Source: Prorocentrum cordatum (Eukaryota; Sar; Dinophyceae; Prorocentrales; Prorocentraceae). From it: a stretch of 64,000 bases of DNA. Location of the stretch: assembly GCA_963575745.1 (NCBI GenBank), contig CAUYUJ010014176.1:354029-418028 (forward strand). Reading direction: 5' to 3'. Below are positions 45,101-46,959 of this stretch, one piece after another (position 1 is the first letter of the stretch; the number at the start of each line of letters is the position of its first letter). Under the pieces are notes generated by a model. It was not told the origin of the DNA and did no database searches. It saw only the letters and a list, made by a program, of their open reading frames with translations. A program made the position numbers and the translations under genes.

Positions 45101-45880
45101 GTCGCCCATGTTCATTCCCCTTACAGTCAACCCGCATAGTAAGGATGGGCAACCTTCCCAAGGGTGCCCTTGCATCCTTGCCTCCTCGGCCCATCCTTGG
45201 CCGCTTTCGCTGGCCGCGCCCCGCCCGAGAAGCCAAGGCCCTTGCATCCTTATCCCGCATCCTTACAATACGGGTTGACTGTACAGTGGAGGCCCATGCC
45301 AAGAAACACCCGGCTTGCCACCAGGGTGCCCTGGATTTCTTGTGTTTCGATGGTTTCGCTAAGGAGAGCGTGACGTTCCCACGCCAAACATAGATGGACG
45401 TCCTGGGGTTGGCTTTTTGTGGACCCGCCTCCGCTGCATGCTTTCTCGCGTACGGCCCGTTTGTTTTCGTCCCTCATGTCCATTCCCCGAAGCAGACAAG
45501 CCAGTAGCATAAGCATACACTTGTGGCGCTCCGCGCGGATTTCTTAGACCCGCGCCGGGCCCCCCAGGCGGCGCCTCTGGTGCCGCCCCTGGCGCGCGGA
45601 GCGCGCCAGGGAGTGGGGTCCAGCGCAGATCCGAGAAATCCGCGCGGAGCGCCACGAGTTCGTTCGTGTTTGTCTATTTTCGTTTTTGTTCCCCTCTATT
45701 TTCGTATTTGTTTTGCGCGAGAGCCGTTTCTTGTCCCTCTATGTTCGTCGCCCGTGTTCGTTCCCCTCTCCCCTCGGGCCCGCGCCCGCGCCAGCCCTCC
45801 TACGGCTCCAGCGGCTACGGCGGCGCCCGCGGCCGCGACGCCTACGGTGGGCAGCCGGCGCTCCCCGCGGGAGGGCGGGG
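3978..45880 (+). CDS. Giant multi-exon dinoflagellate gene, Lys/Glu-rich protein with Gly/Arg/Tyr-rich tail (exons listed separately)
   Basis: Fifteen separate coding blocks on the plus strand join in frame into one protein. The order is: a block ending FDWLDQ; a short block beginning FLAKNPGYTEISDRAVLEWA; a coiled-coil rich in KKAEEERKKK; a Trp-rich block (EWFKGKWAEWQKILG); an acidic linker; a globular block with FELHLLAHAFKHDL and AYYYNKYYKK; then RRLDAGDETAQLKF; then a low-complexity tail with SYGSGGY, RGGRDAYGGQPA and QKRPYSPA. Phases agree at all 13 resolved junctions. Neither end is certain: the true start is probably upstream and the last exon has no visible stop. I do not recognise a characterised function. 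The acidic/Lys-rich linkers plus an RGG/YGG-like tail suggest a nuclear or RNA-associated protein, and a distant link to CCAR1/DBC1-type proteins is only a guess. Exon sequence is about 2 kb in about 42 kb. Confidence 0.8.
4180..4300. repeat. TAGCGTCG short tandem repeat
   Basis: About nine copies of TAGCGTCGA/TAGCGTCGG-like units 10-20 bases apart. Confidence 0.85.
4702..4758. repeat. Palindrome with poly-G and poly-C arms
   Basis: AGGGCAACGACAGGGGGG is followed after a short spacer by C-runs and CCCCCCTGTCGTTGCCCT. The arms are perfectly complementary apart from the unequal homopolymer length. Confidence 0.9.
4760..5330. other. Intronic stretch, nothing recognised
   Basis: Mixed-composition sequence inside the first long intron. 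No exon signature, repeat array or inverted repeat was seen. Confidence 0.4.
5335..6430. repeat. Diverged ~100-bp satellite
   Basis: Between about 5820 and 6430 two landmarks recur roughly every 98-100 bases: a TGTATGGCCCCGTG-like box (near 5834, 5934, 6032, 6128, 6229, 6327, 6411) and a CAGTTTTCGGG-GACACG-like box (near 5891, 5990, 6090, 6185, 6284, 6388). Weaker copies of the second box occur at 5344 and 5511. Copies are diverged, so the array is old. Confidence 0.85.
7070..7131. repeat. (CTC)n microsatellite
   Basis: Pure CTCCTC tract interrupted once by CTT. Confidence 0.95.
7351..7543. mobile_element. MITE family B, copy 1
   Basis: Begins GGCGGCCAGCGAGGGGTGGA and ends CCCCTGGGCTCGCCGCC, the two ends being inverted relatives. 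The interior is made of CTTCTGAGAAGG-type short palindromes. Related copies lie at 28671, 29424, 55361, 55960, 56338 and 57490. Confidence 0.8.
7685..7910 (+). repeat. Repeat family C (GGCCTCTTGGGGCCGTCTTGG type)
   Basis: Tandem degenerate steps of GGCCTC, CTTGGGG and GCCGTCTTGG. The same vocabulary fills 53615-54250 and 57680-58400. Confidence 0.7.
8030..8350 (+). repeat. GTGGCCCC minisatellite
   Basis: GTGGCCCC followed by 7-22 variable bases (often TTGCTGCCC or TCGCTTCCC) recurs about fifteen times. Unit length varies, so frames drift. Confidence 0.85.
8520..8930 (+). repeat. Two short tandem repeats: ATCGCGCTCTCGC and CCGCCCG
   Basis: At 8525-8690 a box like ATCGCGCTCTCGC occurs four times at spacings of about 40-60 bases. 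At 8715-8930 units of GACCCGCCCGTNAGGGTCCG, about 30 bases long, recur. Confidence 0.8.
9018..9230. repeat. (CTC)n microsatellite with CT-only core
   Basis: CTCCTCCTC tract broken by a CTCTCTCT block near 9050-9067 and by TCG variants. Confidence 0.95.
9773..9889 (+). CDS. Giant gene, exon 2
   Basis: The acceptor is GGCTCTCAG|GTTCC. The frame reads FLAKNPGYTEISDRAVLEWA, then RESGLVRPGGAAKWSSND. It ends AACGACAG|GCGCGG with a GC donor, two bases into a codon. The next exon begins after GCGACAG|GCC, so CAACGACAGGC at the donor and CAGCGACAGGC at the acceptor form a direct repeat. Without splicing the frame stops at TAA near 9927. Confidence 0.82.
10190..10360. repeat. (GGA)n tracts in intron
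   Basis: Two purine tracts, about 10190-10245 and 10318-10360, inside the 818-base intron between exons 2 and 3. Confidence 0.9.
10708..10810 (+). CDS. Giant gene, exon 3
   Basis: The first G completes an Arg codon from exon 2. The frame reads PDSNFGLPLMDDRSIQRVIT, then TLAPVLDRNFVVME. It ends ATGGAG|GTGACG (GT donor). The next exon starts TTCGAG|GTGAGG, so GAGGTGA is repeated at both ends of the intron. If not spliced the frame stops at TAA eleven bases after the donor. The internal ATG at 10736 could be mistaken for a start. Confidence 0.85.
10948..11132. mobile_element. MITE family A, copy inside an intron
   Basis: The left arm contains GAAGGTCCGCGCGGGTTTC and GGGTCGGCGCTG; the right arm contains GAAATCCGCGCGGACCTCC in the opposite orientation. 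It ends about ten bases before the acceptor of exon 4, so it makes up over half of a 332-base intron. Confidence 0.85.
11143..11727 (+). CDS. Giant gene, exon 4: Lys/Glu-rich coiled coil
   Basis: The 195-codon exon reads VRDNLLAEGRKTVLDRFAGF, then GEPPEEFKQGIQKAMLAEKT, then about 90 residues of alternating Lys, Glu and Ala with heptad-like spacing (likely a single long helix or coiled coil). It closes with the more globular KKASPDLQQKVLTLAYAKF and ESECKEYMKKWVLERKMTQR. The acceptor is TCTTCGAG|GTGAGG. The best donor is GTGGAG|GAGCAG (GA type), because the flank GGAGGAGCAGCAGCCTTCC recurs with few changes across the acceptor at 12265. This is the strongest coding signal in the window. Confidence 0.93.
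11983..12010. repeat. (TA)n
   Basis: Fourteen or so TA steps inside the 538-base intron between exons 4 and 5. Confidence 0.98.
12159..12224. repeat. Hairpin plus (TA)n element, copy 1
   Basis: CTAGAAC (12159-12165) pairs with GTTCTAG (12193-12199), and GCGCGCGC pairs with GCGCGCGC inside. A (TA)n run follows immediately. A second copy with the same stem and the same trailing TA-rich run lies at 15041. It sits about 40 bases before the acceptor of exon 5. Confidence 0.9.
12266..12362 (+). CDS. Giant gene, exon 5: Trp-rich block
   Basis: The frame reads ELQPSEWFKGKWAEWQKILG, then SWKKKHGEWKAPG. Acceptor GCGGGAG|GAGTTG. The 3' end is uncertain: the downstream exon is in another frame, and GGATGGC occurs both here (12362) and just before the next block (12582), which would give a non-AG acceptor. 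Confidence 0.88.
12583..12659 (+). CDS. Giant gene, exon 6
   Basis: The frame reads WHFESWVQKYRQDGRFIRMW, then ASAVE. The start is approximate: either the GATGGC repeat at 12583 or an acceptor further upstream (12550 or 12423). The donor is GTGGAG|GCCCTG (GC type); GAGGCCCTGCT there matches GAGGCCGTGCT at the next acceptor. Reading through the donor soon gives poorly conserved-looking Arg-rich sequence and a TGA at 12852. Confidence 0.82.
12858..12974 (+). CDS. Giant gene, exon 7
   Basis: The acceptor is CTGAGAG|GCCGTG. The frame reads AVLRQLKDWINDADPKSKAT, then a Lys/Ala run ending TAEKK. The donor is AAGAAG|GCCTTA (GC type); reading on gives a stop four codons later. The 70-base intron ends in a pyrimidine-rich stretch and CCTTCAG|GAC. 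No extended direct repeat was seen at this junction. Confidence 0.88.
13045..13143 (+). CDS. Giant gene, exon 8: acidic linker
   Basis: The frame reads DGEEKSEEKEPEPEEEERNM, then DIDAEDLDVFAVE. The donor is GTGGAG|GACTCA (GA type). The 16 bases GTTCGCCGTGGAGGAC at the donor are repeated with one change as GTTCGCCGCGGAGGAC at the acceptor 83 bases on, the clearest direct repeat of the set. Confidence 0.9.
13227..13475 (+). CDS. Giant gene, exon 9: globular block
   Basis: The 83-codon exon reads DVTDIGNGEPLFANFVYEDW, then LRFELHLLAHAFKHDL, HLAYYYNKYYKK and FGVEELKDLVEMVK. The mixed hydrophobic and aromatic pattern suggests a folded helical domain. The donor is GTCAAG|GACCAC (GA type). The next exon, 6.6 kb away, starts CAGAAG|GACACC, so AAGGAC is shared. 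An open frame runs on through the following repeat to 15017, but that part is an artefact. Confidence 0.92.
13682..14280. repeat. (CACACG)n array
   Basis: About 600 bases of near-pure CACACG with CGCACG variants. One strand alternates purine and pyrimidine throughout. All frames are open as His/Thr, Thr/Arg or Ala/His repeats. Confidence 0.98.
14280..14650. repeat. (ACCACA)n array
   Basis: Follows the CACACG array directly; units ACCACA with GCCACA and AGCACA variants, ending in CCCACGCCC. Confidence 0.97.
14690..14945. repeat. CACGCA and CACCAC-rich tract
   Basis: A short CACACG run is followed by CACCACCAC/AGCACGGCGACCAGCACC units; the piece near 14745-14790 is repeated near 14880-14925. 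Confidence 0.85.
15041..15145. repeat. Hairpin plus TA-rich element, copy 2
   Basis: TAGAACCA (15041-15048) pairs with TGGTTCTA (15074-15081), enclosing complementary GCGCGCGCGA and CGCGCGCGC. A TATATA tract follows at about 15123-15143. Same design as 12159-12224. Confidence 0.9.
15150..16440. other. Intronic stretch, no gene recognised
   Basis: Mixed sequence upstream of the Copia fragment. Part of it may be retroelement leftovers, but no LTR pair or coding motif could be shown. Confidence 0.35.
16445..17110 (+). pseudogene. Broken Ty1/Copia-type RNase H fragment
   Basis: The frame reads LIAADASIAATYLHEATYA, an in-frame TGA at 16555, then SHDAAWAVRRGGKSQVGFIL, which matches the Copia RNase H pattern around DASWA...GGY. 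After a shift of frame near 16980 the closing block reads VIWMHSAAMPADGLTKGSAE, with the family's ADGLTK signature. One stop and one frameshift make it inactive. No integrase, protease or LTRs were found, so only the 3' end of pol remains. It lies in the 6.6-kb intron in the same orientation as the host gene. An acidic tail continues open to 17347 in the second frame. Confidence 0.8.
17395..17520. repeat. (TC)n with internal (TA)n
   Basis: CTCTCT/CTTTCT tracts on both sides of a TATATATA run at about 17453-17470. Confidence 0.96.
17521..18125. other. Intronic stretch, nothing recognised
   Basis: GC-rich with GGGTGGGCC-like motifs recurring near 17622, 17662 and 17735; no gene call. Confidence 0.4.
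18130..18960. repeat. CACA and (ATAC)n/(CATA)n arrays
   Basis: Begins as ACACAC/CACTCA variants and passes into ACATAC/CATA, with a pure CATACATACATA run near 18540-18607. Confidence 0.97.
19066..19200 (+). repeat. TTTCCGACTCC minisatellite
   Basis: TTTCCGACTCCNGC recurs about six times at spacings of about 20-30 bases. Confidence 0.85.
19860..20100 (+). repeat. CT-rich tract before exon 10
   Basis: CTCCTCCTC and CCCTCTCC-rich sequence on the coding strand leading to the exon 10 acceptor; it may serve as an extended pyrimidine tract. Confidence 0.7.
20115..20212 (+). CDS. Giant gene, exon 10
   Basis: The acceptor is CACCCAGAAG|GACACC. The frame reads DTVEISSKNGTVESQLSDDT, then PMDNFVKLTEEH. 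It ends GAGCACAG|GCGACG, a GC donor two bases into a codon; GACCGCAG|GCGGGA is the matching acceptor at 25499, repeating CAGGCG. Both neighbours fit in frame, which ties this small exon to blocks 6.6 kb upstream and 5.3 kb downstream. Confidence 0.87.
20425..21005. repeat. (GAT)n/(GCT)n array
   Basis: About 580 bases of GATGATGAT with GCT, GTT and AAT interruptions; open in several frames as poly-Asp/Ala or poly-Met/Leu. Confidence 0.97.
21010..22085. other. Intronic stretch, no gene recognised
   Basis: Contains open frames on both strands but no recognisable motif, splice signature or repeat. Confidence 0.35.
22270..22470. repeat. (GGA)n microsatellite
   Basis: Nearly pure GGAGGA over 200 bases; truncates the 3' side of the minus-strand pseudogene. 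Confidence 0.97.
22490..24085 (-). pseudogene. Broken zinc-finger protein gene nested antisense in an intron
   Basis: Read on the minus strand from 24085 the frame gives DAKPTLDGHGKMHAAAHRWA and continues to a TAA at 23885-23883. The same frame then reads on through CGRRFRSKLAMRMHRIH, the Cys/His block CCACRAIHSSVNITRHH and a classical C2H2 finger CRICDVVFESATTLLWHLQS-H (C-x2-C-x12-H-x3-H), ending at TAG 23306-23304. One base later an ATG opens a second frame, MADAAWTALLSGGTAEPPRK, running to about 22780. A third frame continues VNLENIVIKHLRGMKCKQYF and PRGALERKAQDFFTEL. One stop and two frame changes suggest decay of a single multidomain protein. Its family is unknown to me; I suspect a lineage-expanded dinoflagellate family. 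Confidence 0.75.
24062..24175. repeat. (GGA)n microsatellite
   Basis: GGAGGAGGA tract; cuts off the 5' side of the minus-strand pseudogene. Confidence 0.95.
24175..24930. repeat. AT-rich degenerate trinucleotide island
   Basis: Built from ATA, CTA, ATG and CGA triplets (TAATACTAATAG-like). It is strikingly AT-rich against the surrounding GC-rich DNA and contains a GATGCTGAT core near 24600-24690. Confidence 0.85.
24955..25440. repeat. (GGA)n array before exon 11
   Basis: Pure GGA at about 24960-25025, then degenerate GGAGGGAGA to about 25440; a purine-only strand almost up to the exon. Confidence 0.95.
25500..25617 (+). CDS. Giant gene, exon 11: start of the Gly/Lys-rich tail
   Basis: G completes the Arg codon from exon 10; the frame reads RDRQRRLDAGDETAQLKFTR, then PTPAAPSQQQGGRGKGKGK. 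The GA donor GGCAAG|GACCCG matches the acceptor CCCAAG|GACGGA of exon 12, sharing AAGGAC. An alternative end further downstream cannot be excluded. Confidence 0.85.
25690..26435. other. Intronic stretch, nothing recognised
   Basis: The motif CTGGGGGGGGTCTGA recurs near 25707, 25780 and 25805, and GGATGACG recurs through 26065-26225. No coding block. Confidence 0.4.
26438..26660. mobile_element. MITE family A copy with a duplicated right arm
   Basis: The left arm is CTGCGCGGTCTTCTTGGGTG; the right arm is CCGACCCCCCGAAAAAACGC followed by GGACCTCTGGAAG. The right-arm segment starting AACGCGGACC is repeated with a 55-base period (26556 and 26611). Confidence 0.8.
26888..27088. mobile_element. 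Foldback element with ~65-base arms
   Basis: CCAGGCCTCCCAAATGAGGT and GGGGTCGGAGGATCGCGCC on the left return inverted as GGCGCGATCCTCCGACCCC and CATCTGGGAGGCCTGG on the right. It ends 15 bases before a (GGA)n array. Confidence 0.88.
27102..27200. repeat. (GGA)n microsatellite
   Basis: Pure GGA tract with a few AGA units at the end. Confidence 0.96.
27397..27566. mobile_element. Foldback element with ~80-base arms
   Basis: GGGCGACGAAATCTATACAT begins the left arm, and ATGTATAGAGTTCGTCGCCC ends the right arm. The turn is CCCTCCTGGCCAAGCCAGGA near 27470-27490. Arms are about 90 percent complementary by eye. No coding capacity. Confidence 0.9.
27567..28640. other. Intronic stretch, no gene recognised
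   Basis: Open frames exist but show no motif. A CGCGAAGCGCGAAG motif near 28240 echoes GCTTCGCGCTTCGCG near 28172 in inverted form. Confidence 0.4.
28671..28865. mobile_element. MITE family B, copy 2
   Basis: Begins GGCGGCGAGCCGGGGGGGGA, ends CCCCCCTCGCTTGCCGCC. The interior holds several CCTTCTCAGAAGG-like palindromes. The flank TGCCCTCCTGCGTCCCATA also occurs alone near 29061. Confidence 0.88.
29252..29345 (+). CDS. Giant gene, exon 12: Pro/Gly/Arg-rich tail
   Basis: The acceptor is CCCCCAAG|GACGGA. The frame reads DGGAPPPRGGAPPQRAPPAP, then ARDDRRPPPPRG. It ends CCCCGAG|GCGGCC (GC donor) one base into a codon; the acceptor of exon 13 is CCCCGAG|GCGGCGG, repeating CCCCGAGGCGGC. Phase fits on both sides. 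Composition alone would not distinguish it from chance GC-rich sequence; the splice match is what supports it. Confidence 0.65.
29424..29625. mobile_element. MITE family B, copy 3
   Basis: Begins GGCGGCGAGCGAGGGGGGGG and ends TTCCCTCCCTCGTACGCCGCC-like sequence (29606-29625). Interior palindromes as in copy 2. It starts 79 bases after exon 12. Confidence 0.88.
30567..30643 (+). CDS. Giant gene, exon 13: first copy of tail module part 1
   Basis: GC completes a Gly codon; the frame reads GGGGYGGSAYDRSSGGGGQK, then RPYSP. The GC donor TCGCCG|GCGCCGC matches the acceptor GTCTCAG|GCGCCGC of exon 14. Exon 15 repeats the pattern YNRSSGG...QKRPYSPA. The Gly/Tyr/Arg composition resembles low-complexity tails of RNA-binding proteins. 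Confidence 0.75.
31450..31780. repeat. (GGA)n then (GAT)n tracts
   Basis: Purine GGA repeats to about 31565, then GATGGTGAT-type repeats to about 31700, then GGA again. Confidence 0.93.
31787..32290 (+). pseudogene. Broken, unassigned protein fragment
   Basis: Frame 2 reads YVGQFQLLLKTQRKKEHAFL, then ASVFQMPCFRFDGKG, and ends at TGA 31892. After a one-base shift the frame reads DITSYLGVDLAFPAYG and, past in-frame stops (TGA, TGA, TGA, TAA), LKPGNPMLSLLQESADAHLP, KGFPNARELQDQCPKAIVQL and KLFIPSVVFYLILP. The mixed composition is unlike the repeat-driven frames around it, so I judge it a decayed gene piece. The family is not recognised. Confidence 0.6.
32300..33500. other. Intronic stretch, no gene recognised
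   Basis: C-rich on the plus strand to about 32700 and mixed afterwards; GTTCCTCGGCGTT-like motifs recur near 33105, 33172, 33212 and 33260. Confidence 0.35.
33520..34145. repeat. (GGA)n array passing into (GA)n
   Basis: GGA repeats from 33520 to about 33930, then AGAGAGAG runs at about 33975-34020 and 34105-34145. Confidence 0.96.
34485..35000. repeat. GGA tract and (GTC)n tract before exon 14
   Basis: GGA-rich from about 34485 to 34560; GTCGTCGTC/GGC-rich from about 34820 to 35035. Confidence 0.88.
35038..35148 (+). CDS. Giant gene, exon 14: first copy of tail module part 2
   Basis: The acceptor is GTCTCAG|GCGCCG. The frame reads APPSYGSGGYSRGGRDAYGG, then QPAPAHRDRGGGGYSGG. The end is approximate: the next exon's flank contains CAGCCCCGGCCC, also present here at about 35104, so the true donor may lie near 35100. 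Exon 16 repeats PSYGSSGYGG...GRDAYGGQPA. Confidence 0.75.
35470..36660. other. Intronic stretch, no gene recognised
   Basis: Mixed sequence. CTTGGGGGAGCT (36239) and AGCTCCCCCAGG (36309) form a short inverted repeat. Confidence 0.4.
36664..36974. repeat. (GTA)n array
   Basis: GTAGTAGTA with GTC and ATT variants, running straight into the gap. Confidence 0.98.
36975..37074. other. Assembly gap (100 N)
   Basis: Exactly 100 N, the conventional length for a gap of unknown size, placed inside the (GTA)n array. Confidence 0.99.
37087..37375 (+). pseudogene. Broken, unassigned protein fragment after the gap
   Basis: The frame reads RYLGHFINQCSDFQEHPTSP, then SYPPLVKIFKVSPFFGYSSH and ETSACR, ending at TGA 37284. 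An overlapping frame continues EEVAVQTYCGDVVIIYSICL to a TAG near 37373. The composition is protein-like and differs from nearby GC-rich sequence. The 5' part may be hidden in the gap. Family not recognised. Confidence 0.5.
37913..38010 (+). repeat. Interspersed repeat family E, copy 1
   Basis: Starts CAGTGGAGGCCCATGC and contains GTGCCCTGGGTTTCTTGTGT and GACGTTCCCGCGCCAAAC. The same three blocks in the same order occur at 45285-45390, and a diverged copy lies at 46486-46575. Confidence 0.8.
38350..39235. repeat. (TG)n and (GTGTTT)n array
   Basis: About 880 bases of GTGTGT and GTGTTTGTGTGTTT with single-copy islands around 38400-38575. One strand is largely alternating purine-pyrimidine. Confidence 0.97.
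39369..39445. repeat. (TA)n then (TG)n
   Basis: About 19 TA steps followed by a GTGTGT run. Confidence 0.98.
39600..40045. repeat. Short (CGT)n, (G)n and (GGA)n tracts
   Basis: G-run at about 39606-39619, CGTCGTCGT at 39625-39652, and GGA repeats at 39955-40045. No gene between them. Confidence 0.9.
40155..40335. repeat. GATTCGATTT-type hexamer repeat
   Basis: CGATTT, CGATCC and GGATTC steps recur irregularly. A related tract occurs at 44100-44290. Confidence 0.8.
40415..42310. repeat. 1.9-kb (GAT)n array
   Basis: The largest GAT-type array in the window, with GCT, GGT, GAC and GAG variants throughout and pure cores near 41020-41080, 41420-41460 and 41935-41975. It produces very long poly-Asp and poly-Met/Ile frames. 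Confidence 0.97.
42340..42500. repeat. (GGA)n before exon 15
   Basis: Purine GGA tract ending about 25 bases before the exon 15 acceptor. Confidence 0.95.
42529..42612 (+). CDS. Giant gene, exon 15: second copy of tail module part 1
   Basis: The acceptor is GGCCCCAG|GGCGGC, or eleven bases further upstream at GCGACAG|CCCCGG in the same frame. The frame reads GGSGYNRSSGGQPASSYGAQ, then KRPYSPAQ, and ends GCGCAG|GCGGAG (GC donor). It parallels exon 13 (YDRSSGG...QKRPYSP). Confidence 0.72.
42680..43150. repeat. Degenerate GGAGGGAGA purine tract
   Basis: GGAGGAGGGAGAGGGG-type units about 30-45 bases long recur across 470 bases; purine-only strand. Confidence 0.9.
43285..43412 (+). repeat. ~20-bp minisatellite
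   Basis: GAGCACGGCAGANCATNG-like units recur about six times. Confidence 0.85.
43635..44000. repeat. (GGA)n array
   Basis: GGAGGAGGA with AGA variants over about 360 bases. Confidence 0.96.
44100..44290. repeat. CCGATTCG-rich repeat
   Basis: CGATCGATCTGATCC, CCGATTCGATTCC and CCGATTCGGTTTCG steps, like 40155-40335. Sequence from 44290 to 45030 holds C-rich tracts and nothing I can call. Confidence 0.7.
45124..45281. mobile_element. Tc1/mariner-like MITE with TA flanks
   Basis: CAGTCAACCCGCATAGTAAG at the left end returns inverted as CTTACAATACGGGTTGACTG at the right end. TA sits immediately outside each end. CAGT-type termini with TA duplication are the Tc1/mariner pattern. At 158 bases it is non-autonomous. 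Confidence 0.9.
45285..45390 (+). repeat. Interspersed repeat family E, copy 2
   Basis: CAGTGGAGGCCCATGCC, GTGCCCTGGATTTCTTGTGT and GACGTTCCCACGCCAAAC in the same order as at 37913. Confidence 0.8.
45510..45663. mobile_element. MITE family A copy
   Basis: TGTGGCGCTCCGCGCGGATT on the left and AATCCGCGCGGAGCGCCACG on the right are inverted copies. The interior holds the GGCGCC-rich loop typical of this family. Confidence 0.92.
45795..45880 (+). CDS. Giant gene, exon 16: second copy of tail module part 2, last exon seen
   Basis: The acceptor is GCGCCAG|CCCTCC, the only one in the set not followed by G. The frame reads PSYGSSGYGGARGRDAYGGQ, then PALPAGGRGPG. It parallels exon 14. The 3' end is not resolved and no stop codon follows before the CTC array, so further exons probably lie downstream or beyond the window. 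Confidence 0.7.
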
Positions 45881-45889
45881 CCCGGGGTC

Positions 45890-46275
45890 CCGGTCCGTCC
45901 TCCTCCTCCACCCCTCCTCCTCCTCCTCTCCTCCTCCTCCTCCCTCCTCCTCCTCCTCCCCTCCCCCTCCTCCTCCTCCTCCTCCTCCCCCTCCCACTCC
46001 TCCTCCCCTCCTCCCCCTCCTCCCCCTCCTCCTCCTCCTCTCTTTTACTTTTTTTGTGCCTCCTCCTCGTCCTCCTCTCCCTCTCACCTCCTCGTCCTCC
46101 CTCTCTTTGTCCTCCTCTCCTCTCCCCTCGTCCTCTTCTCCCCTTCCTGTTCCTGTTCCTCCTCCTCCTCCTCCTCTCCTCCTCCCCCTCCTCCTCACCC
46201 TCCTCCTCCTCCTCTTTTCGTGCCTCCTCCTCCTCGTCGTGTTCCTCTTCCTCTTCCCTCCTCCTCCTCCTCTCG
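45890..46275. repeat. (CTC)n array
   Basis: CTCCTCCTC with CCCCTCC and TTCCTC variants over 380 bases. Confidence 0.96.
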
Positions 46276-46959
46276 GGGAGGGGGCCCGAGGTTCGAGGGC
46301 CAATCTGGGAGTGGCACTGCCATCGAGAGCCCACCAGGTCGGTGGCGGCCCCGCTCGGCCAAAGCGCCGAGGCCATGCCAGCCACAAGGTTCGCAGCCGT
46401 TTGATGGCCACTTCCTCTTTCTCCGCTCTCTCTCGTGCCCTCCCGTTCCCGCACCCTTGCCCCGCCATCTCGCGAGCTCTGAGTGTACAGTGGACACGCG
46501 CATCAGGAAACCAGATGCGCTTCGTCAGGGTACCCTGGGTTTCTTCGCTCCGCGCACTGCGTGGTGACTCCCAGCGGCCGTGGAAGGAGCTGCTGTGCTC
46601 AGGGTGCTCCGTGTTTCCCCGCAGGTGCACCTCGCGCGTGGATTTTGAGGGCTGGGTTTCTTGCGACGGTTTCTTGCGACCGCGACCGCACTGCATCCTC
46701 CAGTTAGGACGCCTATCTTCAGGAGTTCGCATCTCACGCACGCGCCGCGGCAGCCTTGAGCAGCTTTGTGAGTGGCTGAGCAACAGCATGCACGGGCAGG
46801 CACAGGAGAGAAAGCCAGCGGAGCCCAACGTCATCAGCTGCAAAAGCAACGACCAGGCCCCGCCAGAGCCGAAACACGAGCCAGACACCAACAGCAGCAA
46901 CGATGGGAGCAGCATGTGCGGGAACGACCATTGGCGAACGTCATCATCATCTACCGTGT

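Larger units (their letters stand above)
45069..45484. repeat. Direct repeat pair around the Tc1-like MITE
   Basis: TGCTTTCTCGCG...TTGTTTTCGTC...CATGTTCATTCCCC at 45069-45112 recurs with few changes at 45438-45484. The MITE at 45124 and a family E copy lie between them. Confidence 0.75.
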
